From NCBI GenBank assembly GCA_023245235.1, contig JAHFKT010000007.1, positions 1 to 34,861 of the forward strand: a DNA stretch of 34,861 bases, written 5' to 3'. The DNA is from Candidatus Yanofskyibacteriota bacterium. Its GTDB lineage: Bacteria; Patescibacteriota; Minisyncoccia; 2-02-FULL-40-12; GWA2-44-9. Both the position numbers and the translations under genes were made by a program. Below, in pieces: positions 7,635-14,464 of the stretch (positions are counted from its first letter, which is position 1; each line of letters opens with the position of its first letter). Under the pieces are notes generated by a model. That model saw only the letters and a list, made by a program, of their open reading frames with translations, did not search any database and was not told where the DNA came from.

Positions 7635-7832
7635 TTAGTTGAAAATTAAAGCTTTAACTTTATCGGTCAGTTCATATGGACCCTGTTTGCCGATCCTTTT
7701 GGAGCGGGTGCCATTGCCGGAATCTTTTGCATTAAAATGGTTCTGGCCGGGTGGTCGCTTCATGATCTTTCCCGTTGATGTGATCTTGATCCGCTTCATC
7801 AACGCCTTTTTTGTTTTTCCGGAATGTGGCAT
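7635..7832 (-). CDS. rpmI: 50S ribosomal protein bL35
   Basis: 65 residues, the normal size of bL35. The typical start M-P-H-S-G-K-T-K-K-A-L-M-K-R and the lysine/arginine-rich middle with G-K-I-M-K-R-P-P-G-Q-N-H-F are seen. It lies 19 bp after infC and 1 bp before rplT. Confidence 0.95.
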   Translation of the reverse strand: MPHSGKTKKALMKRIKITSTGKIMKRPPGQNHFNAKDSGNGTRSKRIGKQGPYELTDKVKALIFN

Positions 7833-7851
7833 GGGTGGGTGAATTTTTCGG

Positions 7852-8367
7852 TTATTTCTTTTTAGTAGCGATAGTGGTTATCCAGCCGAATGGCCCCCGC
7901 TTGGGCTGATCCTGGACTGTGAACTCCTGAGGAATGACAGCAAGAAATTGCTCTAATTTCTGTCTGCCGATATGAGCCAGGCCTTTCTCGCGTCCCCGCA
8001 AGGTAAGCTCTACTTTGACGATATTGCCCTCTTTCAGAAACTCTGCTACCTGGTTGGCCTTGAACTGGAGATCATGAATGCCGGTCTTGAATCCGACCCG
8101 GACCGTTTTCAGCTCCTGCCGCTGATTCTTCGCTGCGCCGGACTTTTTTTCCTGCCGTTCTTTCTGGTAAATATATTTGCCATAGTCCATGATCTTGGTG
8201 ATCGGGGGCTGGACGTTCGGCCCGACCTCTACCAGGTCAAGGTCCTGCTCCTTGGCAAGGCGTAACGCTTCGCGGATATCCATGGTTCCCAGTTGTTTGC
8301 CGTCATCGGCGATCACCTGGACCTGGGCGGCGCGTATCTGATTGTTGGTGTATAGTTTTTTTACCAC
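7852..8367 (-). CDS. infC: Translation initiation factor IF-3
   Basis: 171 residues. IF-3 binds the 30S subunit, keeps subunits apart and checks the start codon. The N-domain has I-R-A-A-Q-V-Q-V-I and D-L-D-L-V-E-V-G-P-N-V-Q-P-P; the linker has M-D-Y-G-K-Y; the C-domain has V-R-V-G-F-K-T-G-I-H-D-L. The start is a GTG (codons GTG-GTA-AAA); no nearby ATG is in frame. Non-AUG starts are well known in infC and in E. coli (AUU) underlie autoregulation, so the GTG may matter for control. Operon promoter at 8395-8423. Confidence 0.96.
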   Translation of the reverse strand: MVKKLYTNNQIRAAQVQVIADDGKQLGTMDIREALRLAKEQDLDLVEVGPNVQPPITKIMDYGKYIYQKERQEKKSGAAKNQRQELKTVRVGFKTGIHDLQFKANQVAEFLKEGNIVKVELTLRGREKGLAHIGRQKLEQFLAVIPQEFTVQDQPKRGPFGWITTIATKKK

Positions 8368-8394
8368 TGATGGGATGTCTAACGGACGGAGTTT

Positions 8395-8423
8395 ATTCTA
8401 GCATAATCCTTCAGAAATGCAAA
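8395..8423 (-). promoter_or_regulatory. Predicted promoter for infC-rpmI-rplT
   Basis: Minus strand TTTGCA (8418-8423), 17-bp spacer, TAGAAT (8395-8400), giving a leader of only about 20 nt before the infC GTG. Confidence 0.55.
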
Positions 8424-8452
8424 GAGCCCGGGCCGTACGGCCCGGGCTCTTT
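8421..8452 (-). terminator. Terminator after the 8471-8944 gene
   Basis: A perfect 14-bp stem (8421-8434 with 8439-8452), loop GTAC, with A/T ends forming part of the stem. It isolates the upstream gene from infC and could work in both directions. Confidence 0.8.
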
Positions 8453-8470
8453 GCCGAGAGCGGTAAGCGG

Positions 8471-8944
8471 TTACTCCATCGCTTTCTTTCCGCCGACCAC
8501 CTTTATCTTCTCAGACACTTTTGCCAATAGGGCTTCATGGAATTCAACCCCGGTCTTAGCCAGAGCTTTCAGCTCGACATGCTCAAGCGCCTGGGCCGCG
8601 CCTTCAACGAGTTTCCAGTGCACGATCGCGGCCCCCTCAAAGAATCCGTGCCATTCCAGAAGTTCGGTCGGGTTATCCCATTCTTCGCCGACATACAGCT
8701 CCAGCATCTTGCGGAGTTTTTCGGCGGTCTTTTCGGACTTCGGCAGAGTGATGTCAGTGGTGCCCAGGTCCTGAGCCATGTCTTCGATGGCAACCGCATG
8801 CTCGGAGATAGCATGGAGCGTCTGATTAACGCCGGCTTCTGTGAATATCGTTGCCAGGGCCTGCCTCCCGCGCTCAAAAATTTCTTCCCCGACTTTCGCG
8901 AATGCCAGCACCTCGCCTAATTTTTTCGCAGTGAATTCGTTCAT
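8471..8944 (-). CDS. Uncharacterised all-helical protein
   Basis: 157 residues, predicted almost wholly alpha-helical, with no membrane segment or signal peptide. Glutamates and histidines recur with helical spacing (A-I-S-E-H-A-V-A-I-E-D, L-E-W-H-G-F-F-E-G, A-L-E-H-V-E-L, V-E-F-H-E-A-L-L), which resembles metal-coordinating four-helix bundles such as ferritin-like proteins. That is only a resemblance; no canonical E-x-x-H pair set was confirmed. The gene is a single transcription unit between two terminators. Confidence 0.7.
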   Translation of the reverse strand: MNEFTAKKLGEVLAFAKVGEEIFERGRQALATIFTEAGVNQTLHAISEHAVAIEDMAQDLGTTDITLPKSEKTAEKLRKMLELYVGEEWDNPTELLEWHGFFEGAAIVHWKLVEGAAQALEHVELKALAKTGVEFHEALLAKVSEKIKVVGGKKAME

Positions 8945-8998
8945 GGTTCAGTGTTATTTTTTATTACTCCCAGCATAGCACAAAAAGAACCGTCAATT

Positions 8999-9026
8999 AA
9001 AAAACCGCCCATATCAATGGCGGTTC
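8999..9026 (-). terminator. Terminator of the TlpA-like gene
   Basis: Minus-strand stem AACCGCC/GGCGGTT followed by a T-rich run; the tlpA-like stop codon lies in its loop. Confidence 0.75.
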
Positions 9027-9547
9027 AGGTTCTTCAGGAAGGAAACGACCGGCCTGCTATTCCAGTCGCTCGCGCCCAATTCGCGGAGAACTATCTTCCC
9101 GTCGGGCGAAATGACGAATGTGGCCGGAATGCCCTCGGTGTCATATGCCTTCGGCTGATCGTCGGAGATGTAAATGGGTAGGGTGTAGTGGTTTGCTTCG
9201 ACGAACTTTTTCACCGTTTCCGTCCGTTCATCGGAAACGAGAACGAAAACGGCGTCGTTTCCGACCTTGTCATAGAGCTTCTGCAAGCTTGGCATCTCCA
9301 TCCTGCACGGCCCGCACCATGTTGCCCACTCATTCAGAATCAGGACCTTGCCCTTCGCGTCGGTCAGGGAGAAATCCCGACCGTCCAAGGTCTTCATGTT
9401 CCAGCTGTAGTCGGCATCGCCAAGCGACGTTACCGTCTTGGGCAAAGTCGGCCCGGTCAGCGAACCTGACCGGTTCAAAGCCTGCCTGACCGCCAGTGCC
9501 GCGATCAGCAGAAACAAAACCCCGATTGATATGCGGATTATTCTCAT
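9014..9547 (-). CDS. TlpA/ResA-like thiol-disulfide oxidoreductase, membrane-anchored
   Basis: 177 residues from the ATG at 9547. A longer frame from 9601 adds 18 residues ahead of the membrane anchor and would overlap the divergent gene. An N-terminal hydrophobic segment (residues 5-22) anchors a thioredoxin fold outside the membrane. The active site is W-A-T-W-C-G-P-C, in the typical TlpA context of D-G-R-D-F-S-L-T-D-A-K-G-K, and the cis-proline loop is G-I-P-A-T-F-V-I. Members reduce or oxidise cysteines of exported proteins. The partner protein is unknown. Confidence 0.93.
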   Translation of the reverse strand: MRIIRISIGVLFLLIAALAVRQALNRSGSLTGPTLPKTVTSLGDADYSWNMKTLDGRDFSLTDAKGKVLILNEWATWCGPCRMEMPSLQKLYDKVGNDAVFVLVSDERTETVKKFVEANHYTLPIYISDDQPKAYDTEGIPATFVISPDGKIVLRELGASDWNSRPVVSFLKNLNRH

Positions 9548-9570
9548 GGTGAGTTGTGAAAGAAGCACCA

Positions 9571-10260
9571 ATGTTATACCATGAAATTCATAACGAATCA
9601 AATGTGAAGATCGAAATTATCTATGAAGACAATCATCTCATCGCCGTATTCAAGCCGGCCGGCCTGCTGGTGCAGGGAGACATAACCGGCGACCCGAACC
9701 TCTTGGACGAGGTCAGGCAGTATTTAAAAGAGAAGTACCAAAAACCCGGAAATGTTTTCGTCGGCCTTATTCATCGTCTTGATCGGCCGGTCAGCGGCAT
9801 CGTCCTGTTCGCCAAGACCTCTAAGGGCGCCTCGCGTTTGTCCCGGCAGTTCCGGGACAACACTATCAAGAAGACGTACCACGCACTGGTACTCGGAAAG
9901 CCGAGGCAAGGTTCGGCCACATTGGAGCATCAGCTACTGAAAGACGAGGCCGCTAAAAAAGCGGCAGTCGACCCTCGGGGAGATCTTTCAGTTCTGCATT
10001 ATGAAACCGTCAGTTCCAACGGAACGTATTCATTGCTCCGTATAGAGCTTGAGACGGGCAGATTCCATCAGATCAGGGCCCAGCTTTCGGCCATCGGCCA
10101 TGCGGTCATGGGGGACGTAAAGTATGGAGCTCCGGGATCACTGTCTGACGGTTCTATCGCGTTATGCGCCACAGAGTTGTCCTTCCAGACCGCCACTTCC
10201 GGCGAGTCGGTCACGCTATCGGTGCCATATCCGCCGGTATGGGACGATTGGCTGAATTAA
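9571..10260 (+). CDS. RluA-family pseudouridine synthase
   Basis: 229 residues from the ATG at 9571, which has a GAAAGAAG Shine-Dalgarno-like stretch 7-8 nt ahead; a GTG at 9556 is an alternative and would overlap the divergent promoter region. The catalytic motif is H-R-L-D-R-P-V-S-G, with the nucleophilic Asp, preceded by Y-E-D-N-H-L-I-A-V-F-K-P-A-G. The family signature R-F-H-Q-I-R-A-Q-L-S is present. No S4 RNA-binding domain precedes it, so it is the short form. It converts uridine to pseudouridine in rRNA or tRNA; the target base cannot be told. Confidence 0.92.
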   Translation: MLYHEIHNESNVKIEIIYEDNHLIAVFKPAGLLVQGDITGDPNLLDEVRQYLKEKYQKPGNVFVGLIHRLDRPVSGIVLFAKTSKGASRLSRQFRDNTIKKTYHALVLGKPRQGSATLEHQLLKDEAAKKAAVDPRGDLSVLHYETVSSNGTYSLLRIELETGRFHQIRAQLSAIGHAVMGDVKYGAPGSLSDGSIALCATELSFQTATSGESVTLSVPYPPVWDDWLN

Positions 10261-10267
10261 AAAACGA

Positions 10268-10540
10268 CTACCAGAATAGTCGTTCCAAATATGGCCATAG
10301 GCGGAAGCCGACAAGAGCAGCGGTAATGAATACGAGGCCGCACAGGGCAACCCGGTCAAAGGAGTTGACCGGCGCTACGGTCCGCCTCGCCGGCACCATC
10401 CTATCATCAGGCACAGCAAGGCGGGGATAACCCAAACCAGCAGTACGCGGATGGAAAACGGAATGGCCAGCGGGGGTTCGGAGTCTTTCGGACACAAGGC
10501 AAGGAACAGTGCCGTAACGATACACTATTTGGGGGAGAAA
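10268..10540 (-). pseudogene. Possible frameshifted small two-helix membrane protein
   Basis: This 325-bp gap holds no normal gene. On the minus strand one frame encodes a hydrophobic helix (I-R-V-L-L-V-W-V-I-P-A-L-L-C-L-M-I-G) with no clear start codon, and an overlapping frame, joined at about 10398, encodes a second (V-A-L-C-G-L-V-F-I-T-A-A-L-V-G-F) ending in L-W-P-Y-L-E-R-L-F-W and a stop at 10268. Joined by one frameshift, they would make a two-helix membrane protein. It may be a decayed gene or chance. Confidence 0.3.
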
Positions 10541-10548
10541 TCTCAACT

Positions 10549-10577
10549 TTGACTTTTAGCCTATTTTCTGGTATATT
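10549..10577 (+). promoter_or_regulatory. Promoter of the tmRNA gene
   Basis: TTGACT (10549-10554), 17-bp spacer, extended TGG-TATATT (10572-10577). The predicted start falls within a base or two of the mature tmRNA 5' end at 10586. Confidence 0.8.
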
Positions 10578-10585
10578 AGAGGCAC

Positions 10586-10947
10586 GGGGATGACAGGCCT
10601 CGACATAGGTTCTTAACTAAAACAGACGCTGGGAGTGGACGGCCGTTACCCACTGAAAATATTCGACCAACTATAATAACTGGCAATTTTTCCAGTAATT
10701 ACGCTTTCGCCTAACTTCGTTTAGGTAAGCCATCCTACCGCGATGCTCGCTAGCGGATCATGGGGTGTTATCAGCGAACTCTAAGAGGACCCGTAGTTCT
10801 TCCGGATCTTCTTGAACCATAGTAAGAACTAGTCGCGCCTTATTTTGCTGGTTTCTTAATGCGCGGCGAAACAACAAACCGGATATCTCAGTAGAAGTCG
10901 TTTTAGTGAATCTTTGGACGGCGGTTCAATTCCGCCCATCTCCACCA
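10586..10947 (+). ncRNA. ssrA: Transfer-messenger RNA
   Basis: 362 nt in one piece, with encoded CCA. The 5' end GGGGATGACAGGCCTCGACA is the classic tmRNA start and pairs over 7 bp with CATCTCC near the 3' end (10937-10943), then discriminator A and CCA. The T-arm reads G-G-T-T-C-A-A-T-T-C-C. The tag frame ends at the TAA at 10712-10714 and encodes N-Y-A-F-A at its C-terminus; with GGC at 10682 as resume codon the tag would be GNFSSNYAFA, though the resume codon is a guess. It releases stalled ribosomes with SmpB (gene at 18934-19380). Confidence 0.96.
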
Positions 10948-10952
10948 GATAG

Positions 10953-10990
10953 AAACAAAACAACCACGCCTCGCGTGGTTGTTTTGTTTT
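10953..10990 (+). terminator. Terminator of the tmRNA gene
   Basis: A perfect 17-bp stem (10953-10969 with 10973-10989), 3-base loop; the T-rich arm supplies the U-run. It works in both orientations. Confidence 0.85.
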
Positions 10991-11006
10991 GAGCCGATGC
11001 TACCAT
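10979..11006 (+). promoter_or_regulatory. Predicted leaderless promoter for the 11013 gene
   Basis: TTGTTT (10979-10984), 16-bp spacer, TACCAT (11001-11006). Expected transcription start coincides with the ATG at 11013. Confidence 0.5.
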
Positions 11007-11012
11007 ATTGGT

Positions 11013-11348
11013 ATGTCATTTGAATCTCCGACACTGGAGCGAAAAGAGGTAACCCAGAAAACCCTGCGCGATATGCGGAGGGTTGTTGAGCGTATGGGCG
11101 GGCTGTGGCAGGTGGATGGCATCGAGGTAGCGGGGGATACCATCTTCGCCTTTTATGTTTCGCCCGAAAATGCGGCGGAGATCGAGATGGAACTTCTACA
11201 ACTCGGCTACGAGTCGGAAGAGGACCTGGACGACCCGTACGTATTTCCCGACACAGGCAAATACCGCAAGATATTCATGCCGGCCCAGGCGGGCAATCAG
11301 GCCAGCCAATCGGATTCATATTTTTTCAGAGTAGCGGAAAAGAAATGA
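11013..11348 (+). CDS. Small acidic protein, function unknown
   Basis: 111 residues from the ATG at 11013. An in-frame start at 10989 lies within the tmRNA terminator and ahead of the predicted -10 box, so it is rejected. The protein has no signal peptide or membrane segment. It alternates a helix (V-T-Q-K-T-L-R-D-M-R-R-V-V-E-R-M) with strands (L-W-Q-V-D-G-I-E-V, T-I-F-A-F-Y-V), suggesting a small alpha/beta domain, and ends in a loose polar tail. I do not recognise the family. The next gene follows after 35 bp and may share its transcript. Confidence 0.7.
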   Translation: MSFESPTLERKEVTQKTLRDMRRVVERMGGLWQVDGIEVAGDTIFAFYVSPENAAEIEMELLQLGYESEEDLDDPYVFPDTGKYRKIFMPAQAGNQASQSDSYFFRVAEKK

Positions 11349-11383
11349 TATGGTAATCTGGCGGCAGGTCTTTCAGGAAACTC

Positions 11384-11638
11384 ATGGATACCGTGGAAGA
11401 ACTCTCCGAGCCCACTCCTCCTACGCCTCAGCAGAACGAGCTGTTCCAGCTGACCGTCAGAAATTTCGTGAACACGGCGCCAAGCCACAGGCAGGCCCTC
11501 ATTGACTGCCGGCTCTCTCTTGCCGGAGCGGACATAGACAAGTGGACCGAAGGGCTGGATCTGCCCACAGACCTCGCCAGGCGTGTCCACATCGTGGATT
11601 GGATATGGAACCATTACTGCACCTGCAAGTGCGCATAA
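11384..11638 (+). CDS. Small protein with C-terminal CxCxC, function unknown
   Basis: 84 residues; a CAGGA ribosome-binding sequence sits 6 nt before the ATG. It is mostly helical and soluble, with an acidic, proline-rich start and the unusual end Y-C-T-C-K-C-A. Together with one internal cysteine (I-D-C-R-L), the tail could bind metal or form disulfides. No family is recognised. A terminator overlaps its stop codon, so the transcript that begins at 11013 probably ends here. Confidence 0.65.
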   Translation: MDTVEELSEPTPPTPQQNELFQLTVRNFVNTAPSHRQALIDCRLSLAGADIDKWTEGLDLPTDLARRVHIVDWIWNHYCTCKCA

Positions 11639-11660
11639 CCGTTTCTCAGCGGTTTTTTTA
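11637..11660 (+). terminator. Terminator after the 11384 gene
   Basis: Short stem AACCGT/GCGGTT (one G-U pair) with a 6-base loop, followed by a run of T. Confidence 0.7.
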
Positions 11661-11686
11661 ATCCAATCCAGGGTTCTTACAGGGTA

Positions 11687-11715
11687 TTGACAACATAGAT
11701 TTTCCGGAGTATTAC
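11687..11715 (+). promoter_or_regulatory. Strong predicted leaderless promoter
   Basis: Consensus TTGACA (11687-11692), 17-bp spacer, TATTAC (11710-11715). The -10 box touches the ATG at 11716, so transcription should start near the next in-frame ATG at 11725. Confidence 0.65.
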
Positions 11716-11724
11716 ATGGTTATT

Positions 11725-12111
11725 ATGCAAGGCTACTACTCCACATCATTGGTGCATTACCACGGCTATACCATACGAAAACTCTTTATTATGGCCGCAT
11801 TTTTAATGTTGCTGACCCTGCCCTTTTTCAACGAAGAACTGCCGGTGCCGACCCTTGTATCATTGCTCGGCATCCTCGTTATAGGATTCTCCGCGGCATT
11901 CACCAACCCCGTTACGGAATTCGCCCCGGTACTGGACTTTGCCGTCTCCGCGGTCGGATTTGCCATCTTTGAGTACCAGACGATCACCGGATATGCACAG
12001 GCCGGGCCGGACATGTTATTTTGGATCAATCAGGTACTGGCCGCCATATTTCTGGCTACATTTTACTTAAGTACCAAGACGGTCAGGGCGATGGAACTTA
12101 AGCAGCGTTAA
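11725..12111 (+). CDS. Integral membrane protein, function unknown
   Basis: 128 residues from ATG 11725. ATG 11716, three codons earlier, has a GGAG sequence 6 nt upstream but abuts the predicted -10 hexamer; choosing between them depends on the real transcript start. After a short polar N-terminus there are about four hydrophobic segments (around L-F-I-M-A-A-F-L-M-L-L, V-S-L-L-G-I-L-V-I-G-F, L-D-F-A-V-S-A-V-G-F-A-I-F and I-N-Q-V-L-A-A-I-F-L-A-T-F), then a basic tail. There are no catalytic motifs and I do not recognise the family. Confidence 0.75.
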   Translation: MQGYYSTSLVHYHGYTIRKLFIMAAFLMLLTLPFFNEELPVPTLVSLLGILVIGFSAAFTNPVTEFAPVLDFAVSAVGFAIFEYQTITGYAQAGPDMLFWINQVLAAIFLATFYLSTKTVRAMELKQR

Positions 12112-12148
12112 ATCAAAAATCCGCGATAGCGGAATTTTGATTTAAAAA
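12109..12148 (+). terminator. Bidirectional terminator between convergent genes
   Basis: A 16-bp stem with one mismatch (12109-12124 with 12129-12144), loop GATA, T-rich right arm and A-run after it. It includes the stop codon of the left gene and serves the right, minus-strand gene as well. Confidence 0.8.
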
Positions 12149-12154
12149 CGCATC

Positions 12155-13153
12155 CTATGCGGATGCGTGTGCGGTCAGGCGCTTTGGCCTGCCGCTTACC
12201 TTGCCCTCAAATGCGAGCATTGAAGCGATGATGGTCTTGATGACCGCTTCGCAATCGGCCAGGGTTTCCTCGCGGTAGCACTTGTAATGCGACCCGCAAT
12301 CGACATAGCCGTCGTTGACGGTCTGTCTGATGATCTCGTCGATCGCGTCGTCGCCGGAGAATACCAGCCCGGCATTTCGGGCCATGGCCTCCTTCTCATA
12401 CCGCTCATACTCCCTCCACCACGGAGAGCTCTCGGTTTCAAGGACGTCTTTCAATACATCGAAATCAACTCCGATGTCAGCCGCCATGCGATGGATCTCC
12501 TCGTCGGAACGGGAGGCTTTCTTCCTCTTCTTTTTTCCGGCGCTCTCCGTGTAGCTGTCTTCGATGTGCGCCTGGGTGTATGCCAGCCCCTGGCATTCCA
12601 GGAGTACGCCTTGAATTCCCAGGGCGTGAAGAGTTTCGTCGGTGATGACCGGCCGGGAACCGATGCAAGGGGATTCGGCGAGCTTCTCCATGATGCCGAA
12701 GAGCTTCGGCGCCCATCCGGCTTCAGTGTATTCTTCTTTGGCGATGACTTTGAACATCGGCACGCAGTGTTCCATGATGAGGAATGCGGCATGGACGAGG
12801 TATGGGACCGCTTCGGGACAGCGCGGCGGCTCCTTTTCATCGGGTTTCCTCAGTTTAATGCCTTCTTGGCGATGAAAGCAGAACGATGACAGGAGGTGTC
12901 CGGCATCCTCTTCAAGTTTTTCTGAAGAACCGAGCCATCCGAGCCCGTTCCGGCGCATCATTTGTGCGCCTTCCATCATCAGGTACCCGCATTCCTTCAG
13001 TTCCTTGGAGCGTTTGAGGCCCCATTCGTGCCAAAGGTCCGCGGCTTGATAGAGAAGCAATCCGGCCCGGTCAAAAAAGGGCGGGATAGGCAGGAACGCG
13101 ATCTTAGCGTTGCGTCTGCGGTTTTCCCAGAAATCCAAGGGCCGTTGTCTCAC
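12155..13153 (-). CDS. Uncharacterised 332-residue protein
   Basis: 332 residues from a GTG start. It appears soluble and mainly helical. The middle third carries clustered His and Cys (S-S-F-C-F-H, Y-L-V-H-A-A-F-L-I-M-E-H-C) and a basic linker K-K-K-R-K-K at about residue 212, followed by an acidic helical C-terminal part containing D-C-G-S-H-Y-K-C. The N-terminal region has W-H-E-W and a Met-rich helix. I do not recognise it. It is divergent from the thiolase gene with 111 bp between the starts, so a shared control region with the beta-oxidation cluster is possible but unproven. Confidence 0.7.
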   Translation of the reverse strand: MRQRPLDFWENRRRNAKIAFLPIPPFFDRAGLLLYQAADLWHEWGLKRSKELKECGYLMMEGAQMMRRNGLGWLGSSEKLEEDAGHLLSSFCFHRQEGIKLRKPDEKEPPRCPEAVPYLVHAAFLIMEHCVPMFKVIAKEEYTEAGWAPKLFGIMEKLAESPCIGSRPVITDETLHALGIQGVLLECQGLAYTQAHIEDSYTESAGKKKRKKASRSDEEIHRMAADIGVDFDVLKDVLETESSPWWREYERYEKEAMARNAGLVFSGDDAIDEIIRQTVNDGYVDCGSHYKCYREETLADCEAVIKTIIASMLAFEGKVSGRPKRLTAHASA

Positions 13154-13211
13154 TTGTTAAGAATCACTTATGGGAGAGTGTATCAGAATCTTTGCCAAAC
13201 AAAAAGTAACC

Positions 13212-13240
13212 TTGACGGAGGGCTTTCATGCGCCTACATT
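13212..13240 (+). promoter_or_regulatory. Predicted promoter for thiolase and hydroxyacyl-CoA dehydrogenase
   Basis: TTGACG (13212-13217), 17-bp spacer, TACATT (13235-13240), leaving a leader of about 18 nt before the ATG at 13265. The -35 hexamer and spacing match those of the promoter at 15704. Confidence 0.6.
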
Positions 13241-13264
13241 TATGGGGCATTCTTTGACAATTCA

Positions 13265-14464
13265 ATGAACAAAAGAATAGTCATCGCGGGTTCCTGCCGG
13301 ACGCCTATCGGCAAAGCCGGGGCGACGCGCGGAAACCTGAGCAGTCAGTCGGCATGCGACCTGCTGGTCCCGTGTTTCAAGGAAACTTTGGATCGGTCAA
13401 ATAACCATGCCGAGTATCTTGAGCAGGTCATCGTGGGCAATGTGGCACAGTCATCCGACGCTCCGAACATCGCCCGTGTGGCGCTATTGAAAGCAGGAAT
13501 GCCCATCGGCCTTCCCGCATTCACGGTTCAACGCAACTGCGGTTCCGGCCTTCAGGCGCTCGTATCGGCCTGTCAGATGATCGGCGCCGGAGAAGCTGAA
13601 AATATTTTGGTCGGCGGCACCGAGAGCATGTCCAACATCCCATATCTCTCGCGGGACATGAGATTCGGCAAAGGCATCCAGCATGGCCAGTTCGTTGACG
13701 CCATTTGGGAAGGCCTGACCGATCCGGTCACCGGCGAGCTCATGGGCAAGACGGCTGAGAATATCGCCCGGAGGTTTGAGATCTCCCGGGAAGACCAGGA
13801 CGAGTTCGCGGCGGCCTCTCATCAAAAAGCGTTCCGGGCAACCCGGGAAGGAAAGTTCCGTTCGCAGATCCTGCCGCTCGAAATAGCGGGCAAGAAAGTT
13901 TTTCAGGACGAGGGCATCAATCAGGCGTTGACTAAACAGCATCTCGCCCTGTATCCGGAGAGAGCATTCTTCGTGAAGGGCGGGTCGGTGCATGCCGGCA
14001 ACAGCTGCAGTCTCTCCGACGGTGCGGCTTCTTTTCTGGCATTGACCTTGGACCAGGCACAGCAGAGGAATATCGAACCCGAAGCCGAAGTACTCGGCTA
14101 TGCGTTCGAGGCTTGTGATCCGTCGTATATGGGCATGGGCCCGTACCACGCGATACCCAAGGCGTTATGGAACGCGCAGGTGACGCTCAAACAGGTTGAC
14201 TACTTCGAGATCAACGAGGCCTTTGCGGCCCAGGTTCTCGCATGCCAGCGTTATCTGAGCATTCCATCGGAAAAACTGAATGCCTGGGGCGGTGCCATCG
14301 CGCTCGGCCATCCGGTCGGAGCGACCGGAGCCATTCTGGTCGCCAAGCTCATTGCAATGCTCAAAGACACCGGCAAAGAGTACGGCGTGGTCTCGATGTG
14401 CATCGGCGGCGGACAAGGTGGCGCTCTGGTCATCAAGAACCTGCATACGGGAGCCCGTCAATGA
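13265..14464 (+). CDS. Thiolase (acetyl-CoA C-acyltransferase)
   Basis: 399 residues, the normal thiolase length; the frame is open further upstream but that part lies across the promoter and antisense to the neighbouring gene. The active-site nucleophile is Cys92 in N-C-G-S-G-L-Q-A-L. His349 lies in G-H-P-V-G-A-T-G-A and the second Cys379 in C-I-G-G-G-Q-G-G-A, completing the set of a degradative or biosynthetic thiolase. It cleaves 3-ketoacyl-CoA with CoA, or condenses acetyl-CoA in reverse. Chain-length preference cannot be read. Its stop overlaps the next start as ATGA, which indicates translational coupling. Confidence 0.95.
   Translation: MNKRIVIAGSCRTPIGKAGATRGNLSSQSACDLLVPCFKETLDRSNNHAEYLEQVIVGNVAQSSDAPNIARVALLKAGMPIGLPAFTVQRNCGSGLQALVSACQMIGAGEAENILVGGTESMSNIPYLSRDMRFGKGIQHGQFVDAIWEGLTDPVTGELMGKTAENIARRFEISREDQDEFAAASHQKAFRATREGKFRSQILPLEIAGKKVFQDEGINQALTKQHLALYPERAFFVKGGSVHAGNSCSLSDGAASFLALTLDQAQQRNIEPEAEVLGYAFEACDPSYMGMGPYHAIPKALWNAQVTLKQVDYFEINEAFAAQVLACQRYLSIPSEKLNAWGGAIALGHPVGATGAILVAKLIAMLKDTGKEYGVVSMCIGGGQGGALVIKNLHTGARQ

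Noticed and set aside
10989-11012. Earlier start for the 11013 gene
   Set aside because: It sits in the tmRNA terminator and ahead of the predicted -10 box.
12962-13264. N-terminal extension of the thiolase by 101 residues
   Set aside because: It crosses the predicted promoter and lies opposite the divergent 332-residue gene; the ATG at 13265 gives the standard thiolase N-terminus.
14242-14460. N-terminal extension of the hydroxyacyl-CoA dehydrogenase
   Set aside because: It is the out-of-frame reading of the thiolase C-terminus; the Rossmann motif begins just after the ATG at 14461.
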